This document shows positions 21,501-34,500 of a DNA stretch of 64,000 nt, piece by piece (the first letter of the stretch is position 1; every line of letters starts with the position of its first letter). The stretch comes from Odiellus spinosus (lineage: Eukaryota; Arthropoda; Arachnida; Opiliones; Phalangiidae), in assembly GCA_963920705.1 (NCBI GenBank), contig OY987240.1:7791676-7855675 (forward strand), read 5' to 3'. Made by a program: the position numbers and the translations under genes. The notes beneath the pieces were generated by a model. That model saw nothing but the letters and a program-made list of their open reading frames with translations. It did no database searches and had not been told where the DNA came from.

Positions 21501-24500
21501 CGGACAAATTGAAAATGTTGTAGCTGATATAGTAATAGAGAATACAATGGTTTGAGTTACGCTGCTGACACTAATTACTTTTTTGGAATATGTTATAAAC
21601 TTTTGACATAACTCTCATCACGTGACCAAAACGCCCCTATTGAAAGTACCTTCACGCAAGGAACTGTCTAACTGGAGGAGTTTTATTTTCAGACCTAAAA
21701 CGTCCATAAACTTTTGCGCGTTCTGCTCAACCTGTTCGCGCAAACAGAACCCAACTCAAACTGTCCAAATTTTAATCAATCTGCGCATATGGTACCAGCT
21801 AAACCAAGAAGGATCAGATAAGGAGAGGAAAAGTGGGGCTGCGTTGAGTTAGAGAGAGAAGAGCCAACCTCCCACTCGGGTGGAAAGGGGGGATAGGAAA
21901 TTCTCGAGGTAAACTGTTGTCACGTGGTCGCTAGCTAGCGCGTCTCATAAAGGATTCGTTTTACCCACGTGACAACAATTTACCACGAAGCATCTCTACC
22001 CCCGTCTGTCCCACGTTCTCCCAGAGTGGGAGTTTAGGCCGACGCAGTAGGAGCCGCGCCGTTCCCACTTTTCCTCTCCTTATCTGATCCTTCTTGGCTA
22101 AACTAACCATTTTACCGTCGGTTCTATGAGCAAGGCTTATGAAACACTGCAAGAAAACAAGCGGCCATTTTATTTGTTTATCTAGTAGTATATATCACGA
22201 AACTTACGTCGTCTGCTAACTTTTTTATTATTATTATTTATTATTATTATTTATTATTAGTAGTAGTATTATAGTATTATTATTAGTATTATAATTAGTA
22301 TTAATATTATAATTAGTATTAGTATTATTACTATTTATGGAGGCTTTAGGTAAGAAAAGCTAACGTTTAGTTCTGCACAGTTCTGGTTAGGTATACAGTT
22401 CCGGTTTACGTGCCCATAAAGGTTCCAAACATAATTTCTCAACCTGAATAATCGATAAGCATAAGTAACATGATCTCTCACAAGTATGGAAAAATCATAC
22501 TAACACCTTATTTAAGAGATTGCGTTACTTAAGCTACAAGTTAATTGTAAAGTTGGTTTTTGTTCGAGGCTAAAATATAAGTTGCGTATTGTTTTTTAAT
22601 CGTCTAGGATGGTCAAGTATTAGAATTGTGCCAAGTGAACGATATCAGGGCAGGCGGGGTTCCTAAAGACCCTCGATTGTTGGCGGAACTGCAAAACCGG
22701 GCGAAAGGCAATCTAGACGATCTCTCATTAACTATTTGTAGCGGAACGGACATGGTCAACATTAATTACACGCACGTAGTTTGTCCAAACGCCGAAACCG
22801 CTAAAGTAAGACCACAACTATGCTTTCCAAGGCAATTGAGCAGATATTTCGTTATAAACGAATCATTTTGAAATTGCCATTTTAAAATTATTTTAAAATT
22901 ATTATCCCCGCTTCAATTAATCTGAATCAGAAGCCGATTAAATTAAACCCTCCTTTGAAGTCTATTAATCTAATATAAGGTGGTAAATGCGCTTTTACTA
23001 GCTCGTAGGGAACCTAAATTATAACGAAGTAATTTTGGTTAAACTCCGTTAATCAGTGGCGTCACTAGGATATTTTCATAGACGGGCTGATATATTTGAG
23101 GCTCCCTAAGGACCTGAATCATTAGAGCCCACACCCGTAATTTTTTTTTTTTTGGTAGATCTCTCACGGTCTAAATTATAACCACGTGATAAGCAAGGTT
23201 CCATATATCTTCAAGTAAACAATTCAAAGAGATAACGGTTAGCGTGGCTTTGTACACGCTGGTTAAGGTGGACTAAAGTAGAGTCAAGCAGCTGTGTTGA
23301 GATGACCTTCGACGATTCTTCAAACACGATATTCAGCGCGCGTAAACCGAGAGTTTCTATATCACCTGAAATAAAAAAATTGTCGAGATAACGGCTATCG
23401 TTGTACGCGCAGCAAACGATGTTGGAGTAAAATTAAGCAACGCGTGGCTAATTAGGCATTACCCTGCCCCTCACTGTGAAAGAATTATTTCATTCTATTG
23501 AAAATGCAAAATAAGTTACAGACTTTGAAAAACGTGTCAAATTGGTGCCCAATTTAGAATATTTGGAGGCCCCATTTAGAAGTTCGAGGCCCCTGCGAAA
23601 TCTCAACATAGGCTTCAGACTATCCCAGCTTACCTTTAGCGACGTCACTACCTGAAACTTCGTTATAACGTAGATTTTTATCGTTTACGATTGGTTTTTT
23701 AACGAGACTCGCTCATTAAACTGTGACCTTTGACTTTTAGGCTTGGCAGATTGGTCTCAGAAGTATTACTAATAACATCAAAGCCAATAATGTTTGCCCC
23801 ATTACGTGTTTGAGGAAACAGTAAGAATTTGTTTTTTATCTGAATTATTCTTCTCATTAAAGCTTTTTTTTTTCTGGGCCCTATTTTAGACACTTATTTC
23901 TTGGCTTTAAGGGCTATCAGAACTGTTTCCTTACTTGATAATGAAACTAGAGACAATTCTAAGTAATTTCCCCGAGTAATTTTTTCAATTAATTTTTCAA
24001 TTAAAACTTTAAACTTCGCTTAATAGTGAGAAAGCGTTTTTTTTTTTTTGTTTACTATATGAGATGTGATAAGGTAGCTTCCAAGAGAGACAATTAAAAA
24101 AAAAAGTATTTTCATTTAATTACCCTTCAAAATAACCCTATAATTAACGTTATCTTTTCAGAGTTAAGGGAACCATTTAACAATTTTGTTATAAATATAC
24201 TACTAGATAAGCGGTAATCATTTATGGGAATTTGAGATTTCTTTTATACCTTAATTATAAACAGAGATATGATAAAATTAACCCTTATGGAAAAAAGTTA
24301 GTCTGATCTGAAGATGTCTTCAAGAACACAACAAAAGTCTCGGGGAAGCCATTAAGACTTCCCCAAGACCTCTTAAGACTACATAAGACACCCGAAAGAC
24401 TTCCCCAAGACCTCTTTAGACTAACTTCTTTTTGGTAAGGGAATTAATCGATTTTTCCACTAAATCTACCAGAGACTCGTGAAAAATTAAAATCATACTT

Positions 24501-27500
24501 AAGTTGCTGTATATATCACGAATAAAATTATCATAACTCGCTTAATAATAAGTATAGCTCTTAATTCAAACATTGGTATGATAGATGAAAAACTTATCTA
24601 TAACAATATTTAAAAGTAACGCAATTAGTTCGGTTAATTAACAAAGAAAAATAACGTCAAACATAAGGTTATTTTGAATGGTAATTAAATGTTAACACTT
24701 TTTTAAATTCAATGTCTCTCGGGGAATTTACTTTATCATATCTCATATAGTAAACAAAAAAGACCGCCTAAAATAATCCTGCCTAAGTGGTTATCTTTCC
24801 AATATTAATGAAGTTTAAAGATAATTTAAAATTTATGTATGGTAGGGTCGCCTAATTCTGAACGCTTCTAATTCTGAATTGGTCTATTTAAAGATGGAAG
24901 AGCTCATTTTGTAGATTAAGAATGGGGCTATTCGCGGAACGCGACTTCAACACTCTAGGAAAAGATCCGGAGAAGATACGACCCTAATTAGCCAACCACG
25001 ATAATTAGCCTAATTAATTAGACCGTTTTTAAGGGAATGCTTCCCTTTAGGGTCCGGGAAATAAGGTTTTACGAGCTTCGGAAAAATCGCGGGCTTACGC
25101 GATCGATTTCGTCGTACAGTTGGAGTTCCCCGCTACAAAATAAACTTCTCAAACCCAGAATTTGGCCACAAACCCTTCGCGAAAACGTAATTTCAAAATA
25201 GGTCTAAAAATTTCTAATTCTGAAAATTTATGAAAAACTCCCAAAGTTTGCAAAAGGAACCACTTCCGCGCCTCGGATCGAGAAACGAGTGTCAACAATC
25301 GATTCCTTGGCCGAATTTAAGAGGGGAATGGCGGAATTAGGGCGCTCGAGCCAGTATTTACAAAGTTATCGACGATTTCCTTCCAAGTCCATTCCTTTAC
25401 GGGTTCTATGCCAAAGTAATGCCAAAATTTTAAATCGTCAATAACTTCGCAAATACTGGCTCGATCGCGCTAATTCCGCCTTAAATGAAAATGTTACTCG
25501 GTTATTTAGAATTGTCTCTAGTTTCATTATCAAGTAATTAAATAGTTCTTATACTGTAGCCTTAGAAGCGAAGAGAAACGTGTCTAAAATAGGGCCCAGA
25601 AAATCATTTGCAAGCTAAAGTTTACCTATAATTTGCGTATAGTTGGATGCGATTGGGTTTCTCAACGGATGCTGATGGAAAACTTCCTGTTAGAAGGTAC
25701 GTATATTTATAGCCACAGGTAAATCATGCTTCAAGTCTACAACCGGGCATATAACGAATGAACTGAAGGTCTGAGAGTTGTGTCGTCACAACTTTCGAGC
25801 GGGGAGAGAGGAAAAATCTGAAAATTGTAAAACTGCCGAGAAACAGAAGTCGAAATTGCCCTCTCTAGCGGTTAAGATAGGAACTAAGTAGGCGGTGCTA
25901 ATTATTTTGCCTTCGTTGAAGTTCGTTCGCGACTTCGCGCGTCGTCTGTAGAATCGTTAAGGGGGGTAGGAAATGTAACTAAGAAACTCGGCTTTCCCCT
26001 CTCTCTCGCGAAACGAAAGAGGCCCTCGCCGGGGCGTCGCGAGTTCAAGTTTGATTTACTCTACCAGCAATACTGGGCCATACCGCTCTTCTGTAGAAAT
26101 TTGGAATACTTAGGGTGGAATCATTGACTGAGGAAATCGGACCTTCATCATTGTAACCCGTAGTATGTCGTCTTGTAGACTTGGGGATGATTTTCTTGTG
26201 TTATAGCTAAATCCCCTTTTGGATAAACTTATCAAATTTCTGCTGAAGGGATAGTACCCCGATAAGTTTAATTTCTAATTGAGACGAAACATTTTAAGCA
26301 GTGGCGGCGGACTGTTCTAATTTGGGGGGGGGGGGGACATTTTTCGTTAAAGAACTTGGAAACAAGTTGCTCAAGACCAATATACCTGCTACCAATCTGA
26401 GTGAAGAGTATTGTTGGAAATTAAAAACGTCACCTAGTTTATGAATTGAAGAACAATGTGCCTTTTTTTTTTTTTCTTGCTAAAGTTCAGCCTGGTAAGG
26501 TATTGTACGATAACTCCAAACAGGTTGAGATTATAGACTGATTTGTCTTATAATTCATTGAATTCAATTATATTCTGAGATTAATCAGAGTATTGACTGA
26601 ACAATTTGGTTGAGGGACCAGTCCCCACCTGGTTTAATTGAGGGGGGACAATGTCCCCCTGTCCCCACCCGTTCCGCCGCCACTGATTTTAAGGACACTT
26701 TAAGGGGATCGGGAAAATTCGAGTTAAACGGTTTTGAATGTAGAAAATAGGGCTAAAAGACAATATTCAGACTCCCCACTAAATGACAATGGTGATCGGA
26801 GTAGCTCAGAAAAAATACTTAAAAAATGTTATTAAAACCGATTTTAAATTTTCAAATTTCCATATTAAAATCCCCTTTGAATTTTAAAATGGAGATTTGA
26901 AAATTACAAATAAGTTTTTCCTACATTTCTTCTGCTTGTAGATTTTTAAGTTTTGTTTTCTGAACTCCACAAGTCCCAATTATATAGTGGGGGCTAGAAG
27001 GGGATATTATAAAAAAACGAATTTAAATTAACAAAAATAATTCAATAACCCGAGTTTATCACGGGTTTTTCTATTGTAGGTAAATCTTCTTGACATAAAA
27101 ATCGCCTCGTTCCTAAATTGCGTCATTAATCTTCCGTGATTATACACTCTAGGAAACTGGCGCCTTTAGCGCTTGATAATCTAAAATAACCTACCCTTGA
27201 AATTTGATCACTGCTAGTTCGTCAACTATTGAATTGTTTATTTTTAGGATAGCTCAAACATTTGCTTCGGGTAAAACGGAAAAGTTAATTCATCAGTGCG
27301 TTGGAGAAGTTGGTTTACCTAATGGGAAAGTAAGTTCAATTTTTAATAACGGTAATTCTAGATATTGAAGGAGTAACAAGCTATAATTTCGATAGTATTT
27401 TCCTATAATTTCGATAGTATTTTCTATAATTTCGATAATACTCTCCTATATTTCCTATAATTTCGATAGTATTCTCCTATATTTTCCTATAATTTCGATA

Positions 27501-30500
27501 GTATTCTCCTATATTTTCCTATAAATTCGAAAGTATTCTCCCATATTTTCCTATAAATTCGAAAGTATTCTCCCATATTTTCCTATAATTTCGAAAGTAT
27601 TCTCCCATATTTTCGTATAATTTCGAAAGTATTCTCCCATATTCTCCTATAATTTCCATAGTATTCTCCCATATTTTCCTATAATTTCAATAATTCTATA
27701 TTTTCAATAGCAATCCTCCTATATTTTCAATAGTAAATTCCTATAATTTCAAAAGTAATTTTTCTATATTTCATTAGAAATTTTACAATTTCCTTTAATA
27801 TCAATAGTATTCTCCTATATTTTCTTATAATTGCAATAGGCAATTCCCTTAGATTTGATAGGATTCTCCTATATTTTCCTTTATTTTCGATATTCTCCTA
27901 TATTTTCCTATAATCTCGATAGTATTCTCCCATATTTTCCTATAATCTCGATAGTATTCTCCCATATTTTCCTATACTTTCAATAGTAATTTCCTACACT
28001 TTCAATAGTAATTTCCTACACTTTCAATAGTAATTTCTTACAATTTCAAAAGTAATTTTTCTATATTTTCCTGCAATTTCATTAGTAATTTGTCTATATT
28101 TTCTTATAATCTCAATAGTAATTTTAGATTTTCCTACAATTTCAATATTAATTTTCGATATTTTCCTGCAATTTCAATCTTAAATTTCGATATTTTCCTA
28201 CAATTTCAATATTAATTTTCTAGATTTTCCTACAATTTCTGTTGTAATTTTTCTATATTTTCCTATAATTTCAATAGTAATATTTGTATATTTTACTCTA
28301 ATTTCAATAGTAATATTTCTATATTTTACTCTAATTTCAATAGTATTATTTCTATATTTTCCTATAATTTCAATAGTAATATTTCTATATTTTTCCTTTA
28401 ATTTGAATAGAAATTCTAAGATTTCGTTTAATTTGTATAGATATTCTACAATTAGCTTTAATTTCAATAGCAATTCTACAGTTTCCTTTAATTTCTATAG
28501 AAATTCTATAGGTTGCTTTAATTTCTATAGAAATTCTAGTTTGCTTTAATTTCTATAGAAATTCTATAGTTTGCTTTAATTTCTATAGAAATTCTAGTTT
28601 GCTTTAATTTCTATAGAAATTCTATAGTTTGCTTTAATTTCTATAGAAATTCTATAGTTTGCTTTAATTTCTATAGAAATTCTATAGTTTGCTTTAATTT
28701 CTATAGAAATTCTATAGTTTGCTTTAATTTCTATAGAAATTCTATAGTTTGCTTTAATTTCTATAGAAATTCTATAGTTTGCTTTAATTTCTATAGAAAT
28801 TCTATAGTTTGCTTTAATTTCTATAGAAATTCTATAGTTTGCTTTAATTTCTATAGAAATTCTATAGTTTGCTTTAATTTCTATAGAAATTCTATAGTTT
28901 CTGAAAATAGATTCGTAAAAAAGCGCGTAAAAATTATTTTCTTGGCAGTAAAGTGCTGTGTCAATCCTATTGAGTTTAACAGGGAAACTTTTTAAATTTT
29001 TAGAATGACGTCATTGAGTTGGAAAATTTTACTTTTGAGAAATTTTGTCAGTTATATCACAAAGTTTGCCCACGTAACGACATTGAGGAATTGTTCAACT
29101 CCATGTAAGTTTTTTAATTCACGACATCAAGTGCTATCAGACGTTTCCAAAAATGTATTTGAACGCCCAGTTGCGTAATGCTATTCACAAATTCTAGAAA
29201 CGCGATAGTGTAAAACTAACCAAGCTCGAATGGAATTCAGGTAGCAATGCTGCCCAATATTGACTTCAGTTCCTACCCGAGAGTTTATCCGGTAGAGGCG
29301 CTACCAAGAAAGGATAGAAGTTCCACTGTGAATTTTTAAGGGGCGCGATTTGACCGCGTTCAATTAAAAATTGTAGGATCGAGTGGTATCACTGCTCATA
29401 AAGCCTGCTTGCGGCTTTGTACAAACATCGAAAGTTCAGTGAAGGTTAAAATAAAAGATAAAATAGTGTAAGTAACGTTCTATTTATCATATCAAGACGT
29501 CTTTCCTTCCCTGATGACCCTACTGACTTTAATATCCAATTATAACTGCTCGTAGTGACCAAGGGTTATCATAAAATAACTAGGGAGAGACAAATAACGC
29601 CACTTTCGTTTTTACACAAATGTCTTATTCTGAATCTTAGTTGTTACTCGAGCGATGACGCCATTATTTTTCCTCGCTCTCGAAAAACTACTTCAAACCC
29701 GTTACACCACGCAAATTTAGTCAAATTCCTCGAGCGTCCTGTGAGACTGTTGACTTTTTCATTGAACTCGTAAGAATTTCCTATGTAACTTCTATCGTTT
29801 CTTGGCGCTATCGATCTCAAATGTTTAATCCAACGACAGCCGCTTTGTTATCTCAGATCAATCTTCTCCCTTTGCGCCTGATTTTTAGTTTGCTAGTAAC
29901 GTTTCGCTACTGATGGGACCTTAAATACTTTTTTGGAAGCAGTCGCGAGCTTTGCTATAACCGTCAGGGTTTGTTCCCATTTCGCCCAAATATTTTGCCC
30001 AAAATATTCTATTCCCATTTCGCCTAGTCCTACTTCACCCAAACGTATTATCATTTGGCCCAAAATTATCGATTCCCAATTCGCCCAAACCAAAATTTCC
30101 TTGTCCCAATTCGCCCAATCCCACTTCGCCCAATCGTTTTATCAGTTAGTAAAGAATTATCTATTCCCATTTCGCTCAACCTAAAATTCCTCTTCCCGTT
30201 TCGCCTAAAATTGTTAGGTTGGGTTAGGTTAGGTTAGGTAGAAATAATTAAACACAACGAAGGAACCGATCAAGAGGATTTTGTTCGCATATGCCTTGGG
30301 TGTGGATTGGGCGAAATAAGAATTTGGCAAAAATGGAATTATGCGAAATGGGAATTAGGGGAAATGGGAATTAGGGGAAATGGGAATTAGGGGAAATGGG
30401 AATTAGGGGAAATGGGAATTAGGGGAAATGGGAATTAGGGGAAATGGGATTGGACGAAATAGGATTGGGCCTAATAAATTGGGCTGATTGGGAATTGGGC

Positions 30501-31543
30501 CAGTTGGGATTGGGCCAGTTGGGATTGGGCCAGTTGGGATTGGGCCAGTTGGGATTGGGCCAATTGAGTTTGGGCCAATTGAGATTGGGCGAAATGGGAA
30601 TTGGGCCAAATGTTTTGGGCGAGTCGGGGTAGAACCATTGTCAGACTTATAAACTTGTCAAAAAGTGTTCAATTTAAATTTTGTTTTTGAATTTGCGCAG
30701 AACTCAAGGAAAAACGGATTATATTGATATAAAACAACTGATAAACTTTCTAAATGAGGTAAAATAATCGTTAAAGGTAAATTACGTCTTAATATTTTAA
30801 TTTTTGAAATCTTTTCCCGTTGTTGGGAAATCTGATAATAGTATAGGGGATTGAGTTTCAAAAATAGTTTTAGAGCCAATCCAAGTACCCTATTGGATAG
30901 AGCGTTAAATTTAGGCCCCTATATAGCCGAAGCGTGTTAAAAATTTCTGTTATGTTTACGTTACAATGAAAATGAAAGGAATTAAACCATAAGCTTATTA
31001 ATTCACCCGTAAGGTACAAACGAGAGTTGTTTTAGCGTTAAGCTTATGACTGACCAATCTCGCGACTAAAATCCATCTAGCGGTGGTAGCTCGAAACTCT
31101 CCCAATGCACGCTGGGACATCCCGTTTCCTCTCAAGAGGAATGACGCGGGGTAGGGGGTAGGGAGAATTAATTAGGTGTTTCCTCGAGGTGGCGTAGAGC
31201 TTCAAATTTCTATCTCTCTCCCGTTGAGTGCCGATCACAAAGGGCTCTTTGGGAACTCAAACTTACGGGTGAAGAATTAATAAGCTTATGATTAAACCTA
31301 TTGAAAAGGAATAGAGCAAGGTTTAGACTTTGATTAACAAATCGTACCACAGAGATTTAACCCGCGCTCACGCACATTCGTCACTTGCCATTAGAGATCT
31401 TACAATGCTGGTCTATAGAGATATGACACATTTTGGAAGATGGCGCTAGCTTTGCGAATAATTGAAGTCAGACTGAGAGACCCTTGGCTTCGTTCACTAA
31501 CACTCGACGCAAAGAATCCTGTTTTTAGAAAATAGGGTTTTGT

Positions 31544-31577
<34 letters not shown>

Positions 31578-34500
31578 GCAACGCTACGTGTGAAGTTGTT
31601 GAACGAGTTTTTGGTACGTTGTAAAAAAGGCGGTTTCAACCTCATGGCAAAGGCTTAAAGAATTATCGCTAATAGGGATCGGATCCAACTAAATCTCACT
31701 CGTCAAAAAATAATTTCGGTTATAATCTATCCCACTTAATTAAAATTAAGATCAATATATCATAACTCTCAGCCATCCTACGTCATCATTCCTTTGCTCA
31801 GCAGACGACCTCGTTGAATGCCCGATGAACAACGTAAATAAGCTAAGCGCCTAGTCCGTGAAGTGTTGTATGGAATTCTACCTATTATACCCTGTCTGGC
31901 GGATGGCGCCACCCGTCTCTCGAACTCACTTTACCCGAAGATGAATATCTCTATTTTCACAGTTGAAAGATCTCTGCGCGTGCATTACAAGCACTAACTT
32001 ATAATCAATAAATCGTAGATAGCAAATCAAAGTTTAGAAGTGTTTCTTAAAGTCTGAAAACAATTGCAATTTTTAATATTTGGCAACAGTATGCCTTCAT
32101 TTAACGCTATTTCTATTGGTGCGCTTAATTTTGTTCTAAAATATTTTTTGGCGATATACGGCTAAAATCGACGTTAAAATTTTTTTTCCAGCCTAGAAGA
32201 TAATCAGTTTAGTTACTTTAGCGCACTTCCATATCCCTCCTAAAGCCTACCCCTCGGTGTTTGACACTCAGAGGTCGTTATCGTGTGAAGAGAATGTAAT
32301 TTAATCGATTTTATTTTATTTAACCATTCCAATGGATTTCAAAAAACAAAATAATGAAATATTAAGACGTAACTTTCCTTAACTACATGTTATTAATTAT
32401 TATTTAAGATAATTTTTTTTCTATCAGCGTCAACGCGACCCCAGACTTAATGAGATTCTCTATCCATTCTACGATGAAAAACGATCCCGTGAAATTGTTA
32501 TTGCCTACGAGCAAAACCCGGAAATGGCCAAAGAAGGTAAACCTTTCCAGTGTTTTAAAAGGACTCTTGTTATTACATATTGAGATATAATTATAAGAGA
32601 AGGGAAATTTCGATTACACCAACGCCTCGAGGCGTTGATTACACCCAGATACTCGCGCAGTTTTAACTTAAAAAAGGGTAAAACTTTTAAGGAATACATT
32701 ATATTTGGGAAAGAATTCCATTTAATAATAGTACTACAGAAAAAGAACAGAGGCATCGGTGCCAGAGTTCTACAGATGCAACTTTCCCTCTTTTCCGCGT
32801 CACAGACTCGCAGTGAAAGAAGAGACGTGTATTTGAAAAAAGATAGATTAGACGACTGAAAATTCTTTTCAGGAGTGAATCACTGGTAGAATCTACCTAA
32901 TGACGCGTTGAATGGACCTCCAGCCCAGTCACGGCATAACTCTCTTAACAAAACCTTCCCGATCTCTCACCCCCTTCCCGAAAATTTTCCCTCTCTCTCT
33001 GAGAACCAGCTCTTTCGCAAGGGGTCAAAATTGATAGAAATAGGGATAAATTTATTATTTTGGAAGGGTATATTTACGTGGCGGTCTGGTGTTTGGAACT
33101 CTTAGTGAACCGCACCTAATATTCAATAAGCCTAGATAAGATCGTGTTTATGGGGAAGTCGATACACGTTTTTGAGTGCGTTTCATGTAAGGTAATTTAA
33201 GTAATGTAAAAAATAACAAATTTTAATTAAGCATAACCACGATGTAAATTCGTAACTTTATCGAGTTAAGTAATGTTTATTTTTTATCATCTGGGCACAC
33301 GCATGATGGTCTAAGTTTCTCTTTTACAATTCGCGAGTAAGAGAGGAGGGTAACACATTCTTGAAAAGGACTATTCAGTTATTGTTATTAAGTAAATTTA
33401 TTATTACAATTTGTTACCGTGACCAGGTCGATTGACCCAAGACGGCTTGATTCGTTATTTGATGTCCGACGAAAATGCTCCCGTGTTTTTGGATCGTTTG
33501 GACATGTACATGGACATGGACCAACCGATGTCTCACTACTACATCAATTCTTCTCACAATACGTACCTGAGTGGTCGACAATTCGGTGGTAAATCATCCG
33601 TCGAAATGTATCGGCAAGTTTTATTGACCGGTTGTCGATGCGTCGAACTCGATTGCTGGGACGGTAGAACGGAAGAAGAAGAACCAATCATCACTCACGG
33701 AAAAGCTATGTGCACTGACATTCTATTTAAGGTTGGTAGCCTTAGTTGTCGTAGAAAATTTATTTTATACTTAATAAGACGTCGCTGATTGGTTCTTGGT
33801 ACTTCTAGGATGTGATGTTTGCCATCAGAGATTGTGCCTTCGTAACTTCCGATTATCCAGTCATATTATCCTTTGAAAATCATTGCTGGTAAGTAGCTTA
33901 TACTGCGCTTTCTCGATAGTTTCCGGTGCAATCTTGGAAAGGAACCAATTCGGGTTCCTTCCTACGTTATAACCCAGTTTTTGATAATCGTACTAAATAA
34001 ATTTCTTTATTTCTTAGTAAAAAGCAACAGTATAAATTAGCCAAATATTGCGATGAAATTCTAGGAGATTTATTATTAGGCGAACCTTTACCAAACTTCC
34101 CGGTAAGTAACCAAATTTTTAAATAGGGGTGTGCTGGTACCCTATACCAGGGCTCGTACAAACTTGGAATACCTTTAAATATCAGAGAATTTGAATTTTG
34201 AATAAAAATCGGGAAACCCCTAAAAATTAGGCATAAAATTAGGGAAATATCAAGGAAACTCAACAATTAGCAGAAGCTGGCTAAACTCTCCTTTGAAGTT
34301 TATTATTCTCAGGTCTTTTTTTTCCCGTGTCTGAATGGGTAAGTTTCAAAAATCCCTATTTATATCCTCCTAACATATTTTCGGGACAGGAGTGGAGATT
34401 AGACTATCACGCCAAAAAAATGTTTGCGGGTGGAGTTCCTTGGCCAGGGTTTATTTCATTCGATTCTGTGAAAAGTGAATACAATGCCTTATTTTTTTCG

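Noticed and set aside
31545-31576. Poly(T) as tail of a minus-strand retroelement
   Set aside because: No recognisable element body or target duplication next to it.
32620-32637. 18-bp perfect palindrome as a regulatory operator
   Set aside because: A single palindrome in an intron with flanking GATTACACC repeats; no further support for a function.
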